Assembly: GCA_039090855.1 (NCBI GenBank)
Contig: CM077012.1
Coordinates: 142,138,541-142,202,540 of the forward strand
DNA length: 64,000 nucleotides
Direction of reading: 5' to 3'
Source: Macrothele yani
Taxonomy: Eukaryota; Arthropoda; Arachnida; Araneae; Macrothelidae
Shown here: in pieces, positions 55,590-64,000 of the stretch
How positions within the stretch are numbered: the stretch's first letter is position 1
Layout: each line of letters begins with the position of its first letter
The notes under the pieces: model-generated
The model's input: only the letters and a program-made list of their open reading frames with translations
Databases searched by the model: none
Told to the model about the DNA's origin: nothing
Program-made: the position numbers and the translations under genes

Positions 55590-56345
55590 CATGGAAAACT
55601 TCATTCCATGGGTTATCGTGGTTGTACGGCTGCTCATACGCCTTTCATCTCCACTCTGAATGTTACTAGTCGTTTAGCATGGTGTAAAGAACATTTATCA
55701 TGGACCATACATAAATGGAAACTGGTCCTATGACCGATGAATCCAGATACACGATCCATCAGTCTGATGGCAGTGTGTGGGTATGGCAACAGCCGGGGGC
55801 ACGCTATTTACCAGTGTACTGTTCCTACGGTCAAATTTGGAGCTGGCAGTGTACTCGTGTGAGGGTGTTTTTTCTGGTATGGTCCCGGCCCATTGGTTAT
55901 CGGGGGACAAACCTGTTAACCAGCACATCTTGATATTCTGGACAATTATGCCCTACCAACTGTGGCAATACTATAGAACCGAGCCTTGTTGGTACCAGCA
56001 GGATAATGCACTGAGCCATAAAAGCAAAGACTTATGGCGTGGTTTGACGATAATTCTGTATTTCATGTGGACTGGCCAGCACAGAGCCCTGATTTTAATC
56101 CCATAGAGCACTGCATAAGAAGTTTGGAACCAAGGCCTACTACTAAGCAACAGTTAGCGGCAGTATTATGTACTGAATGGAAGCACATACCTGTCGCTAT
56201 GTTCCAAAACCTTGTCGACAGCATGTCTCGAAGGGTCAGTGCATGCATTAAGGCCAAAGGTGGACCGACACTGTACTAATGTATGTCAATACACGCTATG
56301 TTTTGTTTCTCTTCTAGGTGTCCAGTGACTTTTGTCAATATAGTA
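55590..56345 (+). pseudogene. Tc1-like element, 3' half with transposase core
   Basis: Reads HSMGYRG, then PMTDESRYTIHQSDGSVWVW (first Asp), CWYQQDNALSHKSKDLW (second Asp), WPAQSPDFNPIEHCIRSLEP (Glu in IEH), with the C-terminal QLAAVLCTEWKHIPV...MFQNLVDSMSRRV. Frames shift at 55730 and 55940-56035. It ends with the Tc1 terminus tgtccagtgacttttgtca at about 56320-56340, the complement of the terminus at 1161. The 5' half is missing, so the element is truncated. Confidence 0.9.
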
Positions 56346-57237
56346 TATATCATTTGCGACCTTTGCACATGACACTGATTGGAGGCATGCATGCTCATTT
56401 GCATAATGCAGAGGTGGTTTTAATGTTTTGAATTATCAATGTATAACATTCTTTAAGAATGATACATACCATTCTTTAAAAACAAATTTTTCTTGCTTAG
56501 ACATTTTCTTTTTGAGACGGCATCGTTGAGTTTTTAAAATGTGAGAAAGGTTATAAACTTGACAGCCAGGACTGCAGAGCAAATGGCAGATACTCTTGGA
56601 CTGGCAAATTTTGATTCTATCCCATTCTTACATGAGCAGATGAAACACTCTTTTATGCGATATCACCAAATGTAGCACTGCTTAGCAATGAGAGAAATGT
56701 AGAACCAGCACTGCTGTGGAAATGTATGGGGATAATAGTATGGTTCTTTCCCAATCTCGGAAAATTACTGAATGGGCAAGCTCCAGGTAGATAAGGGAAG
56801 GAGGGACACATGGAGGAAGAGAAGAAAACAAAATGAGCAGCAGTTGTGTGATGCTTGAAGGGTATGTTGTTCAGTGTTGGGACCTAAGAGAACACATACC
56901 AGGCAAGGGGCAATCAGGGTCAAGCAATTCACGAAAGGAGGAATTCAAACTCACTCTAAATTCTCTTGGGGTTGTAACATTCTGGGTTTTGTATAAAAGA
57001 TCTGAAATTCAAAATTTAACATAATCTAGAAAAATATATAAATGAATTACATATAACCCAACTGAAAAAGTGATATAAACAAAAGTAAAATATTGGATTG
57101 CATATAAAAGTGAACGTTTAACTGCAAACACGTAACAGAGGTTCCACTGTATTTTCACATAAAAGACAAAAATGCCTAATAACCTTTCACAGTGAAACAA
57201 ACATTTGCATATTTTAAATAAATGACATTTGAATTAC
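56346..57237. other. LONP2 intron sequence, nothing recognised
   Basis: Non-coding sequence up to the LONP2 donor at 57237. A TTTGCATAATGCAGAGG-like stretch near 56400 is an unidentified repeat end. The open frame 56833-57024 shows no domain. Confidence 0.5.
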
Positions 57238-57385
57238 CATTTTATCAATTTCATCCAATAGAAAAACGGGATTTTTCACCCCTGCTGCTCTCAGCCCCTG
57301 AATTATTCTTCCAGGCATTGAGCCAATATAAGTTCTTCTGTGGCCCCTGATGTCTGCTTGGTCACACACTCCTCCTAGAGATATT
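57238..57385 (-). CDS. LONP2: LONP2 exon, AAA+ pore loop and Walker B
   Basis: 148 bp encoding (R)[39 protein letters not shown] and [31 protein letters not shown] is the Lon signature including the substrate-threading pore segment (YIG). VFLLDEID is Walker B with its catalytic acidic pair. CDQADIRG and [10 protein letters not shown] favour the peroxisomal LONP2 over mitochondrial LONP1. Acceptor tgtag| at 57386; donor ATG|gtaatt at 57237. It starts with one base completing an Arg codon (phase 2). The Walker A exon (GPPGVGKTS) was not found between 57386 and 64000 and should lie further upstream. Confidence 0.96.
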
Positions 57386-57959
57386 CTACATAGACAAACA
57401 CACACACATGAAAAAACAACGAAAAGATCATAAACCCTAAATAACAAATACAGCTAAAAGTGAAAACTAGTACTACACCCACTATGTGCAAATAGATTAT
57501 GCACTAAATAAAACATGAAATCTTGATCTATAAATTTTACTTTAAGAGTAATAAGAACCTTACCTTTGCTAGAAATAGAAAGTCTGTTCTCATTTGAAAA
57601 ATATACATTTCTCTGCACGTCCCCCCCCTTGTTGAGTTCTACAGTTGGTTTGGGCTTCTGGTGCGGCGGTTTTATGTTGTCTTCAGCTCCTTTATTTGAC
57701 AGAATGAGTAATTCTTTTATTCCATACTGCGGCAATGATACGTGGTCTAAGAACCTGTATCTGACTTAAAAACTAATATTATCTCACCGACGTTTATATA
57801 ACCCTAAACCTGTAGTTTAATTTACTTATAAAACTTACTATTCCGTAAAACCTCATGCATGAACATTCACTAACATAAATTAACTTCTTATTTACAAACA
57901 CCAAATACATCTAACTAAAAAATAAACTAATATACAATTATTTACACAAACTCATCTCA

Positions 57960-57983
57960 TACATACATACATACATACATACA

Positions 57984-58014
<31 letters not shown>

Positions 58015-58015
58015 C
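57960..58015. repeat. (CATA)n tail of LINE-alpha copy 3
   Basis: About thirteen acat units at the 3' end of the minus-strand LINE; copies 1 and 2 end in a short version of the same tetranucleotide. This is the family's 3' tail. Confidence 0.85.
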
Positions 58016-58082
58016 ACTAAGCTGTTCTCTGAGATTCAGAGGTTAGCTCCAAAAAGAAATACAAACTTCCAGATATTTTTAC

Positions 58083-59616
58083 TTATTGTCGCATCAAACT
58101 TCGCCATTTACAGCAATCTTGACATACAACTCGTGCTTCACTGATATCCATTACACGCTGTACACAAGATCTTTTATACTTCATAATCTTTTCCTCATGC
58201 AGACACTCCTGAATCTGATCCACCCATGTCTTCCTTGGCCTTCCTCTGCCTTTCCTTCCTGCCACTTGGGCTGAAAAGATTTTCTTAGTAGGCATTTCGT
58301 CACTCATTCTTTCAACATGGCCAAACCACCGAAGCATATTGGTCTCCACCTTGCTAACAACATTTTGCTTCACATCACACAACTGCAATACATCATTTCT
58401 CACACAATCATATCGTGTCTTGCCACAAACCCCACGTAAGTAATGCATTTCTCCAGCACACAAACGACTCCTATGTTTCTTCTGCAGTAACCAGGTTTCA
58501 CTGCCATACATCAGAGTAGGAACAAGTACTGTTTCATACACAGCCATGCGGGACTCTCTAGAGAACCCATCATTCTTGTGAAAACCTCCCAGAACAGCTA
58601 TGACTTTCAAAGAAGAATTCACTCGCCTACCGATTTCACCATCCAACTTGTTCTCTCTGTCAAACATGCTTCCTAAATACACAAACTCACTCACCTGGTC
58701 AATCACAGTGCCATTTATACCCATTCCTCTCTCAAACACCATAACTTTGGGTTTTCCCTTATTTATACATAGTTTGAATTTCATGCAAACTTCGTGCATC
58801 CGAGTCAACATACTCCGCAACTCACTTTTGCTCTCTGCCAACAGGACAGTGTCATCAGCGTACAGCAATCTGCACACACAGATGTCACCAAGACATAAAC
58901 CACTATTATCTATTTTGGTCTCACGCATGCATGCGTCCATAAATATATTAAACAGCCATGGTGACATTACACAACCTTGTCTAACTCCTGTACCAATGGA
59001 AAGCCATTTTGATAAAACACCATTCACTCGTACACAAGCTCTACTACCAGCATACATGGCTTTTACACTATTAAGTAGCTTCCCAGTAACACCATATTCA
59101 TTCAATACCTTCCACAAAAGTGTCCTATTCACTCGGTCGTAAGCTTTCTCTAAATCTATGAAGGCAGTAAAAACTTTCTTCCCAACAGCCAGATACTTTT
59201 CAATCATTGTGCGTAATGCAAAAATCTGGTTAGTGCAGCCTTTGCCAGGCATAAAACTACTCTGAACATCCCACACTTTCAATGATGTAAGACCTCGTAC
59301 TTTTTCAATAACAACCTTACCAAACACTTTCCCTGGCACACTTAGTAGGCTAATAACCACTATAGTTCTTGCATTCAGTCTGATCACCTTTTCCCTTATA
59401 CAAGGGAACAATAATAGCATCCTTCCAATCCTGAGGGACCATTCCTAACTCCCAGCAAAACTGGCAAATTTCAGTTAACCCGTCAATTATAGAGTCGCCA
59501 CCATACTTCAACATCTCTGCAGTTATGCCATCAACTCCTGGAGCCTTACCATTCTGAAGAGATTTTAGAGCTTTACACACTTCTCTTGAGATTCCTCCTG
59601 TGCTTTCATCCCTCAT
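58083..59616 (-). pseudogene. LINE-alpha reverse transcriptase
   Basis: Frame 59616-59350 has LQNGKAPGVDGITAEMLKYG and CKNYSGY; the frame 59420-58083 (445 codons) follows with one frame change. RT blocks: ISLLSVPGKVFGKVVIEKVR, SSFMPGKGCTNQIFALRTMI, FTAFIDLEKAYDRVNRTLLW (catalytic Asp), TGVRQGCVMSPWLFNIFMDA, RLLYADDTVLLAESKSELRS (catalytic ADD). The C-terminal part contains TLMYGSETWLLQKKHRSRL, RWFGHVERM and GRKGRGRPRKTWVDQIQECL, common to several non-LTR clades. A stop closes the frame at 58083. The RT itself is open, the connection to the N-terminal part is not. Confidence 0.93.
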
Positions 59617-59688
59617 TGTGACATCATCTGCATCTGTCTCAGAATCATTTTTGCTCTCCTAATCTAATAACTCACAGAAGTATTCACC

Positions 59689-59998
59689 TCATCTGTCACT
59701 TAACTCATTGGGCTCCCATATCATTTCCCCAATCTCATTCTTCACACAACTTACAACTTTGTTTACCCTATTTTTCCTGAGTCTCTTGTACTTCCAGAAG
59801 GACTTTCTGCCTTTCCACTTTCTCCTTCCTATGTTTTGCCTTACTGTGGCAAACCAGCTTAGCAGCTTCACGCTTCTTACAGCGATATTCATCCACAGAG
59901 ACCCTACCTTGCAACATCCCCAAATAGGCTTCCTTCTTTTTCTTTACTGCCTCATCAATCTCACTATTCCACCAAGCATCACCTCTATTGTTACCCAC
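59689..59998 (-). pseudogene. LINE-alpha linker between endonuclease and RT
   Basis: Overlapping frames read DAWWNSEIDEAVKKKKEAYL and YRCKKREAAKLVCHSKAKHR, the basic linker found between endonuclease and RT in such LINEs (WWN.E....). Frames shift at about 59770-59890. Confidence 0.8.
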
Positions 59999-60287
59999 AA
60001 TTGTGGTGCCACAGACCTCTTCAGCAGCAGTGACAACACAGTTCTTAAAACATTCCCACTTCTTTTCTATATCCCTCTCACAAGATTTCAGATCCTTCAG
60101 TAGTTCTCTAAGTCAGAATACTGCTGATGATCTTCAAGGAGCCTATCAACCTTTATTCTTTCTATCCTGGGTCTCTTCCTATTCCTTTTCCTCCAACCAA
60201 CATTAAGTTTCACTCGTCACACAACCAAGTAATGATCAGAACCAACATCCGCACCTCTCATCACACGGGTGTCAACAACTAAGTGTT

Positions 60288-61036
60288 TCAAACGCTGATC
60301 GTAAACAACAAAATATCACTCTTTTGACCAAGAGTACGATTTTCCCAAGTATATGTGTGGATATACTTGTGGTTGAAAAATGTATTAGATACACACAAAC
60401 CATTCTCAATGCAGAGTTCAATTAATCTTTCACCATTCTCATTCACACAAGGATCATTAAACTTACCCAGAACATTGTCAGTAATTGCATTCTGCACACC
60501 TACTCTAGCATTGAAATCCCATGCTATTATAACTTTTTCTTTAGCACCAAACTGGCTCAAAACAGCTTTTAGCTCATTCCAGAAATCTTCTTTCTTATCA
60601 GAAGGTTCCGAGTCACAAGGAGCATACACTACAACAATTACAATTCTCTGAAGTTTCACTTTCAAACTAATCCAGAGAATCCTCTCACTTATGCAACTAT
60701 AGTGAATCAAGTTGTTCATATTTTCACTTAAAATCACACCTACACCAGCCTGTCCTCTCCTATTATCCAATACTCCAGACACCACACTCACCGTGCCATT
60801 CACTTCTTCTACCCCAATTTCCTTCTTTTGGTTTCACTTACACACAGCACATCCAGTCTATACTTATTCATCTCCTCAATCACCTCACTCATCTTGCCAT
60901 CTATACCTCTAGTATTCCATACACCAATCTTACATTCACTCAGCCGAGATCTCTTTCTCATATGCCGTTTAGAAAGTCCCGGTCGATTGCGTGGTGGACC
61001 ATCCTTCTCAAGTGTGGTAGGTCCACCATATCCCAC
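60288..61036 (-). pseudogene. LINE-alpha APE-type endonuclease
   Basis: Frames 61036-60809 (KIGVWNTRGIDGKMSEVIEE and YRLDVLCVSETKRRK, the WN.R and catalytic ..SETK motifs) and 60803-60288 (GVGVILSENM, IVIVVVYAPCDSEP, VIIAWDFNARVG). In the GDFN motif the glycine is replaced (WDFN). The catalytic SD.... histidine end is truncated near 60288 (GQKSDILLF). The small frame change near 60806 and the lost glycine indicate decay. Confidence 0.88.
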
Positions 61037-61256
61037 ACTTGAGTCATTTTTAATCTTTCTTTTTGTCTTTTTAATCAGGTAAGTACATCAGTGTGGGGGA
61101 TTAGCCCACAACTGAGGGTTCCAGTTGGTCATTCAACCTAAGGATTCTGGAACAAAACCCAGTGAGTTGCACTGCCCTCTAAACCATTCTTTCATTCCTC
61201 AGAACAAATTTCCACCTCATTCATACACCACACCTCTGCCATTTCCAACGTAGATT

Positions 61257-61300
61257 GCCTCTAGCAGCTTTCTACCCGTCCAGGGTCGTCCTCAGGAGGC
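61257..61300 (-). ncRNA. hammerhead-like motif, PLE-D left arm
   Basis: On the minus strand: GCCTC, core CTGAGGA (exact consensus), stem II ACCC with GGGT (cg and a left unpaired at its base), GAAA box, 2-bp stem III AG with CT, CTA cleavage triplet, then GAGGC, which pairs fully with GCCTC to form stem I. All core residues of a type I hammerhead are present. The imperfect base of stem II is the main doubt. Confidence 0.6.
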
Positions 61301-61508
61301 TCTTAGGTGGTATCAGCCCTGCTATCACAGTGCGAATGAGTGCGAGAAGCGATTATCAGCGCTAGCCCATCTCCCACATCATATTGAAAACTTTGCCATC
61401 GTGGCTCCATCTGTTACAAACTTTAGTTAACATTTTCTTTTCTTCTAATTTTTTGTTTTATTTTTATTATTAGTTCATTCCATTTTTTCGTTAAGTATAT
61501 TTGGGTCA

Positions 61509-61859
61509 TTACGATTTACATACTCTATCCCTATTTTTTTCTATCAGCACAGATTCTGTAATGCGCAAATGTCTTTCATTGTTACATGATTTAATTATTT
61601 TGATGTCTTCAAATTTCGGGTATCTTTGATTGTCTAAGCAATACTGTATCAATGCCGTTTTTTTTTTTTTTTGCCAATTTTTTATGTGTTGCTGCAGGTG
61701 ATGTTTCAATTGGTTTTTAGTACTCCCTATGTATGATATTGGAGGGATGCCTGTTATTGGTATTTCATAAATGCCAGCTTTTTCCAAAACACTGCTATTT
61801 TCTGTATTATTAATCATCATGTCTCCGACTGTCAGTATTGTTTCCCATCTGAATTCCAT
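61509..61859 (-). pseudogene. PLE-D GIY-YIG endonuclease (left arm)
   Basis: 116-codon frame: NNTENSSVLEKAGIYEIPIT, then SYIGSTKNQLKHHLQQHIKN, then the lysine-rich NWQKKKKTALIQYCLDNQRY and LRITESVLIEKNRD with the catalytic-type Glu. GIYEIPI and YIGSTKN are the two family motifs. It starts at the palindrome centre, so the RT is missing. It is similar to PLE-B. Confidence 0.85.
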
Positions 61860-62013
61860 ATTTATGGTAAACTTATTTATTTCTTCAGATATTCCTGGAA
61901 GATAAGGTAAAGCTCCAACATATTGTAATTCTTATTGTAATTCTTGGAGCTTTACCTTATCTTCCAGGAATATCTGAAGAAATAAATAAGTTTACCATAA
62001 ATATGGAATTCAG

Positions 62014-62446
62014 ATGGGAAACAAAATACTGACAGTCAGAGACATGATTAATAATACAGAAAATAGCAGTGTTTTGGAAAAAGCTGGCATTTATGAAATA
62101 CCAATAACAGGCATCCCTCCAATATCATACATAGGGAGTACTAAAAACCAATTGAAACATCGCCTGCAGCAACACAAAAAATTGGCAAAAAAAAAAAAAA
62201 GAAGCAAAAACGGCATTGATACAGTATTGTTTAGACAATCAAAGATACCCGAAATTTGAAGACATCAAAATAATTAAATCATGTAACAATGAAAGACATT
62301 TGCGCATTACAGAATCTGTGCTGATAGAAAAAAATAGGGATCGAGTATGTAATCATAATGACCCAAATATACTTAACGAAAAATGGAAAGAACTAATAAA
62401 AATAGAACAAAAAAAAAAAATACTGCAGAAGAAAAGAAAATATTAA
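62014..62446 (+). pseudogene. PLE-D GIY-YIG endonuclease (right arm)
   Basis: Inverted copy of the left-arm nuclease. One frame break in an A14 run (about 62188-62201) separates AGIYEIPITGIPPISYIGST from IQYCLDNQRYPKFEDIKIIK. It ends with NDPNILNEKWKELIK, a tail also seen in PLE-B (LTTLDTAWKSL-like). The left arm has a T run at the same place, so this run is unstable in both. Confidence 0.85.
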
Positions 62447-62571
62447 CTAAAGTTCCTAACAGATGGAGCCACAGTGGCAAAGTTTTCAATATGACGTGGG
62501 AGATGGGCTGGCACTGATAATCGCTTCTTGCACTCATTCGCACTGTGATAGCAGGGCTGATACCACCTAAG

Positions 62572-62615
62572 AGCCTCCTGAGGACGACCCTGGCCAGATA
62601 GAAAGCTGCTAGAGG
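62572..62615 (+). ncRNA. hammerhead-like motif, PLE-D right arm
   Basis: Inverted partner: GCCTC, CTGAGGA, GAAAGCTGCTA and GAGGC are identical to the left copy, but stem II is altered (gaccctggccagata), so pairing there differs. Confidence 0.5.
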
Positions 62616-63120
62616 CAATCTACGTTGAGAATGGCAGAGGTGTGGTGTATGAATGAGGTGGAAATTTGTTCTGAGGAATGAAAGAATGGTATAGAGGGCA
62701 GTGAGATGAGTTTGTGTAAATAATTGTATATTAGTTTATTTTTTAGTTAGATGTTTTTGGTGTTTGTAAATAAGAAGTTAATTTATGTTAGTGAATGTTC
62801 ACGCACGAGGTTTTACAGAATAGTAAGTTTTATAAGTAAATTAAACTACAGGTTAGGGTTATATAAACGTCGGTGAGATAATATTAGTTTTTAAGTCAGA
62901 TAGAGGTTCTTAGACCACGTATCATTGCCGCAGTATGGATAAAAGAATTACTCATTCTGTCAAATAAAGGAGCTGAAGACAACATAAAACTGCCGCACCA
63001 GAAGCCCAAACCAACTGTAGAACTCAAATGGGGGGGGGGGGGGTGCAGAGAAATTTATATTTTTTAAATGAGAACAGACCTAGCAAAGGTAAGGTTCTTA
63101 TTACTCTCATTAAAGTAATT

Positions 63121-64000
63121 GTAGGCACGTAAACTGTTGAATGGTTATAGTAACACTGGCTTTTCAAACAACGAATTATAAATTTTACATTCGTGCTTTA
63201 TAAAATAAGGCAAAAAAAAAAAAAAGTGCAAACCAAGAAGCAATTTAGAGTAAAAAGGGAGGGGGGGAACAAAGAAAAACTGAAGTGAGCTTTTTGCAGA
63301 GCACTGCCATGAAATTACATATGCTGATTTTAAACTTACTTTGTTATAAAGCACCAACATAAAATTGGACATTTTGTACCTGAAGCGTCAACATAAAATC
63401 AGTAAATGCAAAATATTTAAGTACATTAGGAGATGTTCCAGTTTTGAATAATGAATACCCTGATCTTTTGAATACCCTTGCACCCGTAAAACTGAGCTAC
63501 AGATGAAATCAGCTAAGTCTGTCATAAATGAAAAAAACATTGCATACATAGGCTTCCAAGGCAGGCTATGTATGCAGATATATTGGCTTTGTAGTGATGT
63601 ACTCACTCCCAAACACAAATAATTTATCTTATTGATGAAAACAACTGAAAAAAGTATTTAAAAATTCACAAATTAAAATCCCATTTACATAGTTTTATAC
63701 TTACTCTACACACCTACATAACACAATAGCAAAATAGCAAAAACAAGACACCATGCCATAACACAAACAAGAAAGATGACACCGAATTTTCGGGTGTAAT
63801 AAGCACGTCTTTTGAAACCGTTCTGACGTAAATTAAATTTATCAAAGCTATTCAAAGGCAATGGAACCGGTATGGAAAAAAATAGTATCTGACAGAAGAA
63901 GGAAGTTTTTCAATCGGGTCTTTAATCCCTCAGATATTGCTGTAAACGGAATTGTGAGATTACAAACTCTTAGAAACAGAGTTATCGACAAAAATAAGAT
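63121..64000. other. LONP2 intron sequence with one dispersed repeat unit
   Basis: AT-rich sequence; only the repeat unit at 63850-63960 was recognised. The missing upstream LONP2 exon is not here. Confidence 0.5.
63850..63960. repeat. single unit of the 16.4-17.2 kb tandem repeat family
   Basis: gtttttcaat followed by cagatattgctgtaaacgga is shared with the unit at 16890-16936, in the same orientation and with the same spacing, 47 kb away. The sequence runs off towards the window end, so a further array may continue beyond 64000. Confidence 0.65.

Larger units (their letters stand above)
57960..61169 (-). mobile_element. LINE-alpha copy 3, near full-length
   Basis: 3.2 kb non-LTR retrotransposon, inserted at actcatctca|ctgccctc of the palindrome's left arm (the uninterrupted site is present in the right arm at about 62700). 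No more than a few bases of target duplication are visible. It serves as the reference for copies 1 and 2. Order on the minus strand: endonuclease (61036-60288), a middle region (60000-59690), RT (59616-58083). Confidence 0.93.
57540..63120. repeat. large PLE-D palindrome, arms of about 1.18 kb, left arm interrupted by LINE-alpha
   Basis: The right arm is continuous at 61944-63120. The left arm is 61918-61170 followed by 57959-57540, split by LINE-alpha copy 3. The spacer near 61931 is 25 bases. Each arm runs outward from the centre: GIY-YIG nuclease, 3' end, hammerhead-like motif and about 500 bp of flanking sequence, including tttatataaacgtcggtgag-like text. Arms match closely, with homopolymer differences. 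The unusual feature is that unique-looking sequence beyond the nuclease is also duplicated. Confidence 0.85.

Noticed and set aside
63145..63618. Minus-strand frames as the missing upstream LONP2 exons
   Set aside because: They contain no Walker A or other Lon motif.

Overview
This window looks like intronic DNA from a large, transposon-rich animal genome, most likely an arthropod. There are no bacterial operons, and coding is confined to short spliced exons and decayed transposons. The transposon set (mariner, Tc1, Tigger, hAT, Gypsy, two LINE families, Penelope-like elements) suits an arthropod or another invertebrate. I cannot name the species.

The only conserved host gene I can support is LONP2, the peroxisomal Lon protease, on the minus strand. 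Four exons are visible: 57385-57238 (pore region and Walker B), 35166-35087, 30359-30263 (sensor 1 and arginine finger) and 9384-9249. Their phases join without a break. The introns between them are about 22.1, 4.7 and 20.9 kb. The Walker A exon should lie beyond 64000 and the Ser/Lys protease exons below position 1. The 4.7 kb intron has U12-type signals and does not end in AG.

Almost everything else is mobile DNA inside these introns. From 1 to 9 kb there are mariner and Tc1 remnants, a LINE-alpha copy split by two DNA transposons, and two palindromes of Penelope-like (PLE) origin. From 9 to 30 kb there are a mariner, a hairpin element, a 1.46 kb foldback, a degenerate tandem repeat, a second LINE-alpha split by a mariner, an almost intact Tigger, and a PLE-type reverse transcriptase element with inverted ends. 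From 30 to 37 kb there are further PLE, Tc1, inverted-repeat and mariner pieces. From 37 to 55 kb there are two closely similar LINE-beta copies and a multi-level nest: an uncharacterised gene-like sequence interrupted by a hAT and by a Gypsy element, the Gypsy itself interrupted by LINE-beta. From 55 to 64 kb there is a Tc1 half, and a large PLE palindrome whose left arm is interrupted by LINE-alpha copy 3.

Two patterns stand out. First, PLE copies with outward-facing GIY-YIG ends form head-to-head palindromes, and hammerhead-ribozyme-like folds occur at three PLE-related termini. Second, many insertions can be checked against an uninterrupted paralogue in the same window, which fixes insertion order and target-site duplications. 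All homology calls come from reading motifs and comparing copies by eye; no database search was run.
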